11,842 nucleotides of DNA from Hyphochytrium catenoides (Eukaryota; Sar; Hyphochytriomycetes; Hyphochytriales; Hyphochytriaceae): contig FLMG01002527.1 of assembly GCA_900088475.1 (NCBI GenBank), forward strand, positions 9,001 to 20,842. The letters are read 5' to 3'. The notes beneath the pieces were generated by a model. It did not search any database. It was given only the letters and a program-made list of their open reading frames with translations, and was not told the DNA's origin. Position numbers and translations under genes: made by a program. Positions 1 to 7,685 of the stretch are shown here, in pieces (the stretch's first letter is position 1; the number at the start of each line of letters is the position of its first letter).

Positions 1-25
1 GAGAGAGAGAGAGAGAGAGACTCGC
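1..25 (-). other. start of intron 4 of the EGF-like gene, possible GC donor
   Basis: On the minus strand the exon reading YSL then TG is followed by GCGAGT and then pure CT repeat to the window edge. No GT donor lies nearby. In related protist EGF proteins this Trp is usually followed by Asp. A GC-AG intron beginning at 25 would give that if the next exon starts G-GAT or similar. Otherwise the exon simply reads into the repeat. The next exon is not visible, so this is tentative. Confidence 0.4.
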
Positions 26-585
26 CAAAGTGAGTATGTCGTTGGCTCTTTCCCGGTGAAACTGTCGCGGTAGGCAGCGGCCTCAGCCAAACTCATACAT
101 TTCCCGTTCTTACACTGAGGGCAGCTTACTATAGAGGGGAGAGAGAGAGAGAGAGAGAGAACAGATAAGAAGTTAAGTTAGGAGGAGATGAAGAAGTGAA
201 GAGAGAACGAAAGATAGAAACTCGCGACACAGAGACAAAGAGCCAAACAAAGAAAAGAAAAAAAGAAGAGAGAGAGAAACCTCTTACAACCTCTGGAGAT
301 ATAGACTCGAGACACAGAGGAGAGAAGAAAGAGGTGATCTCCTTAAGTACATCAACCAGAATGCACGAGGAAGTGAGAGAGAGAGAAAGAGAGAGAAAGA
401 GAGAGAAAGAGAGAGAAAGAGAGGAAGAGAGAGAGAGAGTGAACGAGAGAAAAGGATAGAAAGAGAGAGGAGAATTCCTTACAGCGTTCGCAGGCAGCTC
501 CATCAAACGGAGGAGAGCAGAGGCAGTTCCCAGTCTTCCGATCACAGACTCCCTACCGACCAAGAGAGAGAGAGCATATCAGGAG

Positions 586-624
<39 letters not shown>

Positions 625-972
625 AAATTGAAGGACCAGAAAGAGGCAAGAGCTGAACCACATCTGGCAGAGAAGGGCAGCCAAAGTTGAAGTAATAAAA
701 GAACTGGAGAGGGGAGAGAGAGAGAACGGTAGGGAACGAGAGGGATTCTGATAGAGAGAGAGAGTTTTTACAGAGTTTGAAACAAAAAGAGAGGGAGAGA
801 GAGAGACAGAGAGACAGAGAAAGAGAGAGAGACGGAGCCTTTACCTTGTTGCTACATTCTACTTCCGGGACGTGGATCGTGTCTGTGTCCAAGGCAAAAC
901 CTGCCCAGGAAGTTCCCAGAGCGCAACTTCGCAGCTCACACCGCGGGCCCGTCCAGCCAGGCTGACAGGAGC

Positions 973-1040
<68 letters not shown>

Positions 1041-1575
1041 GAGAGAGATAAGGTAGAGTGAGAATTGTCAGTACTGGGGAGTGGAAAAGGGTAAAGAAAG
1101 TTTGTGAAGCCGTCGTCGTGAGCAAGACAGGTCACAGAAGGAAGAGGAGAGAGAGAAAGAGACAGAGAGAAAGAGAGACAAAGAGAGAGAGGGAGAGGGA
1201 GAGAGAGACAGAGGGGGGTCAAGGATGAGAGAGCTCGACCAGTAGAGGAGAGGGAGAGAGAGAGAGATGAGGGAGTGCGAAAGACACAGAAGAAAGAAGA
1301 GAGAAAAAGAGACCAGACTGAGGAAGATTTTCTTCTCTCTCCTACCAAGTTAGCGTCTCTGGGTCGCAGACTCCTCTCTCGCTGCAGGTGCAGGTGGAAG
1401 AGAGAGCGGCCGTCTGAGAGGCGGAAGCAGGGGAGAGAGAGGAGAAGAGAGAAAGAGAGAGAACGCAAAGAACCAGAAAGGTCACACGAGATGTCTGAAA
1501 AAGGGAGAGACGAGAAGAGACAAGGAGCCTCCTCGTCTCTCTCCCCAGGGCTTGCTCTCTCTTAGCCTTTGCCAT
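26..1575 (-). CDS. EGF-like repeat, probably secreted or surface protein; 5' part, runs off the left edge
   Basis: Seen: four minus-strand exons join in phase: 1575-1346, 971-845, 552-483 and 128-26. Donors are GTAGGA, GTAAAG and GTAAGG; acceptors are CTAG, GTAG and ATAG after CT-rich tracts. The visible product is about 176 residues. It has a basic N-terminus, a hydrophobic stretch at residues 31-47, and an ASAS signal-cleavage-like site near 50-53. An EGF module (cysteines 62, 64, 70, 77, 79, 88) includes GWTGPRCE. A second follows (CSNKGVCDRKTGNCLC, residues 116-131, then FDGAACER), then a CPQCKNGKC segment and YSLW at 174-177. Cysteines split by introns are restored correctly, which supports the model. 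The start ATG (1575) has A at -3 and G at +4. Known: EGF modules are disulfide-bonded extracellular folds; several protist groups carry large proteins with this CSNxGxCDxxTGxC spacing. Inferred: secreted or cell surface. The C-terminus lies outside the window. Confidence 0.85.
381..420. repeat. 10-bp tandem repeat, four perfect copies, in intron 3 of the EGF-like gene
   Basis: The unit GAGAGAAAGA occurs four times head to tail with no mismatch. It sits inside a longer GA-rich stretch at about 373-458. On the coding (minus) strand it is a polypyrimidine run, as in other introns of this window. Confidence 0.85.
974..1048. repeat. long (GA)n/(CT)n microsatellite forming the polypyrimidine end of intron 1 of the EGF-like gene
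   Basis: The tract is almost pure dinucleotide repeat over 75 bases, with one extra G near 1030. On the coding strand it is (CT)n running directly into the acceptor CTAG at 975-972, so it serves as the polypyrimidine tract. It is among the longest pure runs in the window. Confidence 0.95.
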
Positions 1576-1762
1576 GATGAAGCAGCCACAATCGTAAGAT
1601 AGACTTGGTCTCTTTTCTCCTTCTCTGACAAACCTCTCTTTCCTCTGTCTAGACTGTTACCAATGACAAATCTCAGTCTGCAGGTTTGTCTCCCAAAGAG
1701 AAAAGAAATTCAGAGAATGAAGAAGGAAGCTCCTTCAGCAGTACGGAGACTGAGTCATACAG

Positions 1763-1808
<46 letters not shown>

Positions 1809-1833
1809 AGAGAAAGAGAGACAGAGTTATTGA
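1574..1833 (+). other. weak candidate: small two-exon spliced ORF opposite the EGF-like gene start
   Basis: ATG at 1574 reads MMKQPQ and stops at a good donor (GTAAGA at 1593). After a pyrimidine-rich 60-base interval ending in TCTAG (1648-1652), the frame continues in phase through residues such as KRKEIQRMKKEAPSAV into an Arg-Glu tract, ending at TGA 1831-1833. Against it: the first codons overlap the minus-strand start codon, and other frames across the second part are also open. No family is recognised. Probably fortuitous. Confidence 0.12.
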
Positions 1834-2384
1834 CCCTCCAGTGCACAAGAGAGAGGGAATTGGTGGTTAGAAAAGTTTAGAGCGTTGCTCTTAGTCTTTG
1901 GTAGTGCGCAGAAGAGGAGCAGTGTCCAATCATTAGGACATAAAGACTCTTAGGACAACAAGATAAGAGGAGGGATATAGGAGGTCAGACAGAGAGAGAG
2001 AGGGAGAGAGAGAGAGAGAGAGGAAGAGAGAGGGAGAGAGAGGGAGAGAGAGAGAAGTGTGGGCACCAAAAGAGGAGAAAGAGAAACCTCTAAGATCTAT
2101 AATGGAGCAAGCTGAAAGACTCTTCTCTCCGTCTCTTTCTCTCCCTCGTTGATGGTCAGTTACAAACCAGAAAGGAGAGAGCCGGGAAAAGGGGCGAGGA
2201 GCGGGAGAGAGAGAGAAGACTTGACAGGAGCAAGACAGAACAGAAGGCGAGGAGAGAGAGCGAGGAGAGAGTGAAAGAGAGGGGAGACAGAGAGAGAGGA
2301 GAGAGAGAGAGAAGAGAGAAGAGACACAGAGAAAAGGACAGAGAGAGGGAGAGAAAGAGAGGCAGACAGAGTGCTTCTGACCGT
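1576..2384. other. purine-rich intergenic stretch upstream of the EGF-like gene
   Basis: No gene is supported here with confidence. The + strand is mostly GA repeats, with tracts at about 1764-1803, 1991-2054 and 2271-2370, separated by non-repetitive patches at 1580-1760, 1880-1990 and 2060-2230. The part next to 1576 should hold the 5' leader and promoter of the minus-strand gene. No TATA box or other core promoter element could be recognised. The patch at 1653-1760 can also be read as a possible plus-strand exon, listed separately. Confidence 0.5.
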
Positions 2385-2398
2385 TTCAGATGCTTTAG

Positions 2399-2462
2399 CC
2401 GGTTATCAGTATCTGTACTGCTTCGTTAATATTTGGCTTTAGTTCGGTTGAACGATAACCGG
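2399..2462. repeat. 9-bp perfect inverted repeat
   Basis: CCGGTTATC at 2399-2407 is matched by GATAACCGG at 2454-2462, separated by 46 bases. The spacing is long for a stable hairpin. It could be a pair of sites for a DNA-binding protein, or chance. Confidence 0.6.
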
Positions 2463-2565
2463 AACTGGAGTGGACTAAGGGTAGCGCGATAAAGATTATC
2501 AATTCTTTGATTCCTCATGTCTGTGTTGTGATATCTCGCAACCAGTTCACCTATTTACCCCTGTC

Positions 2566-2579
2566 TTCTGACGTCAGAA
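2566..2579. promoter_or_regulatory. 14-bp perfect palindrome with a CRE-type TGACGTCA core
   Basis: TTCTGACGTCAGAA is its own reverse complement. The central 8 bases (2569-2576) are the full palindromic cyclic-AMP response element bound by CREB/ATF-class bZIP dimers in animals and fungi and by related plant bZIPs. It lies about 1.0 kb from each of the two divergent start codons. Binding in this organism is inferred. Confidence 0.45.
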
Positions 2580-2682
2580 CATCGCACTGTCTCGTGCTCG
2601 GTCAAAACAAACGGGAGGGCCTGTTTGCACCAAAAAAAATACGACGCTCTTTCAGCGACCCTACAGTAATAATCTTTGCACA

Positions 2683-2684
<2 letters not shown>

Positions 2685-2715
<31 letters not shown>

Positions 2716-2767
2716 CAGAGAGACAGAGAGACAGAGAGACAGAGAGGAATGGAGACAGAGAGAGGGG

Positions 2768-2802
<35 letters not shown>

Positions 2803-2865
2803 GAGAGAGAGAGAAAGAGAGAGAGAGAGGGAGAGAGAGAGAGGAGAGCGAGAGAGAGAGAAAGA
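2685..2865. repeat. GA-rich simple-repeat block with an 8-bp ACAGAGAG tandem array
   Basis: Pure GA repeats (about 2685-2715) pass into an array of about three to four copies of ACAGAGAG (2722-2746), then into imperfect GA/GGA/AAAG repeats. Open frames on both strands read as Arg-Glu (plus) or Ser-Leu (minus) repeats and are not taken as genes. Confidence 0.85.
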
Positions 2866-3389
2866 CATGGGAAGAAAGCAAAAGAGAGAGATTATTACCG
2901 TAAAAGAGATAAGAAAGGGATGACTTGGAGAAGAGTGAGATATTTTATAGAGAGAGAGTTGAGAGAGACAAGAGCTTTAGGCAGGAGACGAGAGGGAAGA
3001 GAGACAGAAAGAGAGCAAGAGAGAGAGAGAGGACAAGAGGAAGTAAAAAAGGCAAGAGAGAGAGAGAGAGATCTTTGCATGAAGTGCGTACATAAGAGGC
3101 ATGAGAAGGGAAGGAGAGAACATCAACAGGAAATGGAGCGGCACAAAAGGGGAAACAGGAGAGATGAAGAGAAAGAGAGAGAAAGAGAGGGACAGACGAG
3201 AGATAAGAGAGCGCGTCAGGGTAGAAAAGAGAGGAGAACAAAGTTTAACAGGAATGTCTCTTCAGTGCAGCTGATTCTCCACTTGCTCTCTCCTCACTCT
3301 TTCCGTCTCCGAGAGAGAGAGAGAGGAAGGCAGGGGGGATGATCAAGCTGGTAGGTCTTCTAGAGCTCTCGGAGTAAAATGATAGAGGG

Positions 3390-3424
<35 letters not shown>

Positions 3425-3425
3425 C
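2866..3425. other. purine-rich region, no supported gene
   Basis: The + strand stays purine-rich, with interruptions at about 3071-3160 and 3240-3310 and a pure GA tract at about 3391-3422. A plus-strand frame open from about 2749 to 3342 is mostly Glu/Arg/Lys; a less repetitive piece reads DLCMKCVHKRHEKGRREHQQ. No domain is recognisable, no splice-phase evidence ties it to a neighbour, and the minus strand is equally open. It is best read as the upstream region of the phosphatase gene; an untranslated leader or an unrecognised exon cannot be excluded. Confidence 0.35.
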
Positions 3426-3524
3426 ATGGTCAGTAGAGGAAAATCAAATCAAGGCCAAAGCAATCCAGCGCTTCGTTGTCAGGACCAACGGAAGAGAGAG
3501 AGGTTAGAGAAGAAGAGACCCTAA
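3426..3524 (+). CDS. possible upstream ORF of 32 codons before the PP2C gene
   Basis: ATG 3426 to TAA 3522-3524 encodes a basic, Gln/Arg/Lys-rich peptide (starts MVSRGKSNQGQSN). It lies in a non-repetitive patch and ends 66 bases before the phosphatase start, in the same frame. If the phosphatase mRNA begins upstream of it, it would be a regulatory uORF. Its stop codon also rules out an in-frame N-terminal extension of the phosphatase through unspliced DNA. Translation is not shown; it may be chance. Confidence 0.25.
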   Translation: MVSRGKSNQGQSNPALRCQDQRKRERLEKKRP

Positions 3525-3590
3525 AAGAGACGGAAAGAGAAAGGCGGAGCGAGAGAGAGAGAGAGAGAAGAGTCTCTTTCTCTGTTTAAG

Positions 3591-4297
3591 ATGGATCATA
3601 AGAAAAAGAGAGAAGCAGATAGCATCAGCTTCATCAAGCGACAGAAAAGCGAAGATCCGACGGCAGTCTCTCTCTCCCTCATCTCTTCACCTGCAGAAAG
3701 AGAAGAACCGTCTCAAGAAGAGAGAGAACCGGAGAGAAAAGATTTGAGAGAGACAGAGAGAGGAGACAAAGCGAGAGAGAAAGAGAGAGAAAGAGAAGAA
3801 GATCAGCCAGAGAGCGAAGAAGGAATGATGGCAACGGCTCAGATCGATGCGGAGCTTCACCAACCTCGAGGCGCTGATGCAGGTGGGAGAGGAATGGGGA
3901 AAGAAGAGAGAGGGGAAGAGAGAGAGAGAGAGAGTAAGACGGAGAGAAGGAGATGATGGTGGCATCATAACAAAGGAAGTGAATGCCTCTCTTTATAGTT
4001 CTGCAGGCGAATGGGCACAAGAAAGAGAGAGAGAGAAGAGAGAGAGATAGAGAGAAGGACGTTATTTTTATATGTCTACGCCTTTGACCCTGACTCTTCC
4101 TCTGAGCAAAACTGCTCTCTCTATTGACGCCTCTCCGTCTTTCTTTCTCTCTTCTTTCTTTGTAGTGCTGACCCCCATGAAGGTGACAGAGGAGCTTTTC
4201 TCGGCTCCCTCTTCTATCTCTTATGGAGTCTTCAAAACGCAGGGCAGGAGAGAGTACATGGAAGACAGACACGTTGCAGTGCCAAAGTCAGACTCTC

Positions 4298-4342
<45 letters not shown>

Positions 4343-5020
4343 TTTATGCCGTCCTTCTATGTAAGGGTTCTTTCTTTCTCTCTGATTTACTTCTGTTTCG
4401 TTTCTCTGCCCTACCATAGATTTTGCCACAGATGTCGTTCCCTCCTCTGTTTTCTATTCTGCTACCCTTCCTCTCTCTCTCTCTCTCTCTCTCTGTCTGT
4501 CTCCCTCGATTTGGCCCTGTTTTGTTCTGTCCCCGAGCCAGTCATCATCGACACCTTAAAATCATCAGTCTACCTGCCATTGACTCTCTCTCTCTTTTCA
4601 CTCACCTCTTTCTTCCTTTTCATTTCTCTTTCTTTTTTATCGCTGTGTCTCTCTCTCTCTTTCTCGCTCCTCCCCTGGTTTCTCCCCTGGCAGAGTACTG
4701 GCGAACGAAGAGCGGTCTCCGGGGCTATTTGCTGTCTTTGACGGTGAGTGAGGGGAACACAAAGTCTGAGGCGCACGGTCTTCCCTCTTTCTCTCCCTGT
4801 TTCCCCCTCGTCATTCTTCCTTTCTCTCTCCCTCTCTCTCTCCTTCGCTTTTGATATTCCCCTCGCCATTCTGTCTTTTGACTTGTTTTCTTCTTTCTTA
4901 TTCCCTACGCCTACTTATCTCTCTTACCTTCTCTTTCTCTTGTTTCCCTGTCTCTCTTTTTACCTTCTCTCTGTTCATATCTCCGTCTTGTTATCCTTGA
5001 CTATGCACTTCTTCTCTCTT

Positions 5021-5058
<38 letters not shown>

Positions 5059-5509
5059 CTTTCTCTCTATAGGCCATGCTGGCTCTGAAGCTGCGCAATA
5101 CGCCGCCCGCCGTCTCCCTCAGGTTGTGAGAGAGATTCTCTCTCCAAAAATGGGAGAAGAAAGAGAGAGAGAAGGACTTTCTGGTCTGGATCTTGTAAAG
5201 ACCTTAGAAGAGAGCCTCAGCGCCATAGAAGCGGAACTCTTAGGAAAAGAAGAGAAAGAAGGAGAGAAAGAGAAAGAGATTGTGGACGGCACCACTGCTC
5301 TCTGTCTTCTCCTCACGAGACAGAGAGCGTTTATTGCTAATGTAGGAGATAGTCGGGCTGTCTTGATAGAGAGAGAGAGAGCGATGCGTCTCTCTGTAGA
5401 CCACAAGCCCAATCATGAGAAAGAGAAAGACAGAATAGAGAGCCATGGCGGAATGGTAAGTTGGTTTCTCTCTCTTTTTCTCTCTCCTCTCGCTCCCTCT
5501 TTCTTCTCT

Positions 5510-5541
<32 letters not shown>

Positions 5542-5853
5542 ACCTCTCTTTCTCCGTGAATCCGCAGTCCTTAATGTTTGACCTCCTCTCTGCTTCGCCA
5601 CTTCTCTTTCTTTATCTGTTGTTCTCGTTTTCGTTCTCTCACTTCTCTCTCTCCCTCCCCGCCTCTCTCATTCTCTCTCTCTTTTGCCTCCGTCTCTCTT
5701 CGTCTTGTGCTCTCCTCTCTCTCTCTCCCTTGTTTTCTCTCTCTCTCTCTCTCTCTCTCCAACACTTCTGCTCTTTGCTCTCTTTCTTCCTATCTCTCTT
5801 TTCTCCTCTCTCCCACTCTTTGCTTCCACCCTCTCTCTCTTCTCTCTATCTCT

Positions 5854-5887
<34 letters not shown>

Positions 5888-6286
5888 GGTAATAAAGTAC
5901 GGGGTATGGCGAGTGGCCCACCCAGCAGTCAACAGTGTGCTGGCCATGAGCCGCAGCTTGGGAGATCCGAAATTTAAAGAAAAACTTTCGGAGGGGCCCG
6001 TTGTCTCTTCTCTCCCGACCATCACCAGCGTCAAACTGAGAGAGGGAGATCTATGCATTATACTAGCAAGGTGAGAGAAAGAGAGACGGGAGAAAGAGAG
6101 AGAGAAGAGGGAAAGAGAGAGAGAAAGATTCTTTCGGTTGCTCTCTGTTGGCGCTCTATATTCACCGGCTCTCCCTTCCTCTCTCTTCCCTCAGTCTACC
6201 CTCTTCCCTGTCCATTTGCTCTCTGTCTCTCTTCATCTCCCTCCACTACTCTCATTAACGTACGTCCCTCGTTTCTCATTCGCTCT

Positions 6287-6351
<65 letters not shown>

Positions 6352-6603
6352 TCTCTTCTCTCTCTCTTTCTCCTTCTCAGCGACGGGGTCTGGGACGCAG
6401 TCTCTGACGAGGATGCGCGGGAGCTGGTTTTGCAGTGTTTCTCTAGCACGAGTGCGGGAGAGAGAGAAGGAGGAGGGAGAGAGAGAGAGAGAGGACCCTC
6501 GGCTGCTCAGTGTCACCAGGCAGCCAAGATGCTGACGGAGGAAGCCCTCAAACGCGGGAGCACCGATAATATCACTGCCATTGTCATAGGCCTACAGCCC
6601 TAA
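3591..6603 (+). CDS. PP2C (PPM-family) Mg/Mn-dependent protein serine/threonine phosphatase, six exons, complete
   Basis: Seen: exons 3591-3882, 4166-4286, 4694-4743, 5073-5455, 5889-6070 and 6381-6603 join in phase (1,2,1,0,2) to 1251 bases, 416 residues plus TAA. Donors are GTGGGA, GTCAGA, GTGAGT, GTAAGT and GTGAGA; every acceptor follows CT-rich sequence. Residues 1-110 are a charged, low-complexity extension with KKKR and KRQK clusters. The catalytic domain runs from about 115 to 414: YMEDRH (128-133), LFAVFDGHAG (149-158), DGTTA (226-230), VGDSRAVL (245-252), DHKP with RIESHGG (264-281), LAMSRSLGD (300-308), ASDGVWD (342-348) and STDNIT (403-408). Expected metal ligands D131, D154, D344 and D405 are present. 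Known: the family removes phosphate from Ser/Thr using two metal ions. The substrate is not evident. The start ATG has A at -3, G at +4 and an in-frame stop upstream. Glu/Arg/Lys insertions at about 182-188, 213-223 and 370-381 look GA-repeat-derived. Confidence 0.97.
3883..4165 (+). other. PP2C intron 1, with a purine-to-pyrimidine switch
   Basis: The first 170 bases are GA-rich on the coding strand, like the preceding exon. From about 4080 the sequence turns CT-rich and stays so until the acceptor TTTGTAG. Exon 1 ends GCA-G and exon 2 resumes TG, restoring a Val codon. The frame is also open from exon 1 into the intron for a while, so only the splice phase and the family match downstream settle the boundary. 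Confidence 0.85.
6292..6380 (+). repeat. (CT)n tract at the 3' end of PP2C intron 5
   Basis: A 40-base pure CT run (about 6292-6331) continues as imperfect CT/TTTC repeats to the acceptor CTTCTCAG at 6380. Similar CT tracts occupy other PP2C introns at about 4291-4338, 4471-4494, 5026-5054, 5740-5760 and 5856-5886. Confidence 0.9.
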
Positions 6604-6720
6604 TCCCGAAAATAATTCAACTGTCCCAAGAGTTCCAAACATCGGGAAATATAGCGTATGTTTCGGAATATGGGAAGGTAATAAGTCTATGACGTTTGGG
6701 ATATTTCAATGCAATACGAA
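6604..6720. other. AT-richer spacer after the PP2C stop codon
   Basis: This short segment lacks GA/CT repeats and is the most AT-rich part of the window, as expected for a 3' untranslated region. No canonical AATAAA occurs; GGTAATAAG at about 6676-6684 is the nearest similar string. CCCGAAAATA occurs at 6605-6614 and again at 6738-6747. It separates the PP2C stop from the stop of a possible convergent minus-strand frame. Confidence 0.45.
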
Positions 6721-6920
6721 TTATTGATGACTCTTCACCCGAAAATAGCAGCAGGAGGAGGAGGACTTAACGAAGGGTGATGAAGATATCCTCATCTTTC
6801 TCTTTCTCGCTCGATCTTGTCTCTCTCTCTTCTTCTCTCTCTCGCTCGCCCACCCTGTTCTCCTCTCTTGCTCGGCTATCAGCTCCTTTCTCTCATCGCT
6901 TTCAGTTCTGGTTCCTCCCC
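6721..6920 (-). CDS. tentative last exon of a convergent minus-strand gene, unknown product
   Basis: A minus-strand frame is open from 7026 to a TAA at 6721-6723. Its last 65 or so residues are charged and non-repetitive (KELIAEQERRTGWASEREKK), ending in RVKSHQ. The coding strand turns GA-rich here while upstream (about 6940-7020) it is CT-rich, matching the exon/intron polarity of the confirmed genes. AAG at 6923-6921 could be an acceptor but lacks a strong adjacent polypyrimidine tract. No family is recognised. Low confidence. Confidence 0.3.
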
Positions 6921-7447
6921 CTTGTTCCGGGATAATTTGAGAGTGAGAAAGAGTATGGAAAGTGGAGGAAGACAAAAGGATTGAGAAGAGAGAAGGGGAA
7001 TGGTCAGGGAGGAGAGAGGAGGCCAAAGGATGATGGCCTGTACCTATCTAAGAGCTTCCTAAATGAAAGGCCTATATGAATTTCTCTCCTACCATCTCTC
7101 CCCTCTGTTCTTTCTTCTCTGGCTCCCTTTTGTTTATAGAGAGAAATGTAAGGAACAGATACAGGGAGACAAATGGCGGAAAAAATCAAGGAGGGCGAAA
7201 GAGAGGAAAAGGAGAGAGACAGAGAGAGAGAGAGAGCGATGACTTTTGGGAGATTGGGTGGGAGAGGTGAAGGGCAACAAACTAGACAACCACTAATTAC
7301 TGAAGTTGTTTGGAATAAATGACTCACTACGGCAGGGATTCTCTACCAGTAGTCTCTACATCAAGAATTGGTATGTCCGTTACAGAAAATTGGGATTCGT
7401 GGATTTTTTTGACAGCGACTGGCGCAGGACGAAGGGGGAGGAAGGGG

Positions 7448-7483
<36 letters not shown>

Positions 7484-7650
7484 AGAAAGAGAGAGACGAT
7501 TGGACAGTAAGGATGAGACAGAACAAAGTCAGGGAAGTGGAAGCTAAGTAAAGAGGGAGAAGGGACAGAAGGTAGACAGAAGAGAAGAGGGATGGGTAAG
7601 GAAACATTGATTCTCTAGAGCAAAGGAGGACCAGAGAAGAGAGGGAACGA

Positions 7651-7685
<35 letters not shown>

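Larger units (their letters stand above)
2385..2690. promoter_or_regulatory. non-repetitive island in the divergent intergenic region, candidate shared control region
   Basis: This 300-base stretch has mixed composition and no GA/CT repeats, unlike both flanks. It contains a 9-bp inverted repeat, a 14-bp perfect palindrome and an A8 run near 2631-2638. Short open frames cross it on both strands but none resembles a known protein. Lying between two genes transcribed away from each other, it could act on both. That role is inferred; no core promoter motif is evident, and it could instead be an unrecognised exon. Confidence 0.35.

Noticed and set aside
542-1468. Long minus-strand open frame reading mostly as Ser/Leu repeats
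   Set aside because: It crosses introns of the EGF-like gene. Only the short piece encoding the GWTGPRCE module is real; the rest is CT repeat, which is stop-free in all frames.
2749-3342. 197-residue plus-strand frame rich in Glu/Arg
   Set aside because: It is mostly GA repeat, has no recognisable domain, and the opposite strand is also open. No splice link to a neighbour was found.
3679-4272. 197-residue minus-strand frame with Ser/Leu runs
   Set aside because: It lies antisense to PP2C exons 1 and 2 and intron 1; the plus-strand gene is supported by family motifs and phase.
4748-5581. 277-residue plus-strand frame containing the PP2C middle region
   Set aside because: Only 5073-5455 is coding. 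The flanks are Ser/Leu readings of introns 3 and 4, and joining by splicing restores the Asp-Gly-His and WRV motifs.
6605-6747. CCCGAAAATA present twice near the two stop codons
   Set aside because: A lone 10-bp repeat pair; the second copy would lie inside the candidate minus-strand coding exon, so a shared 3' signal is unlikely.
7320-7326. AP-1-like TGACTCA string
   Set aside because: A single 7-base match in an unassigned region is expected by chance and nothing nearby supports regulation.
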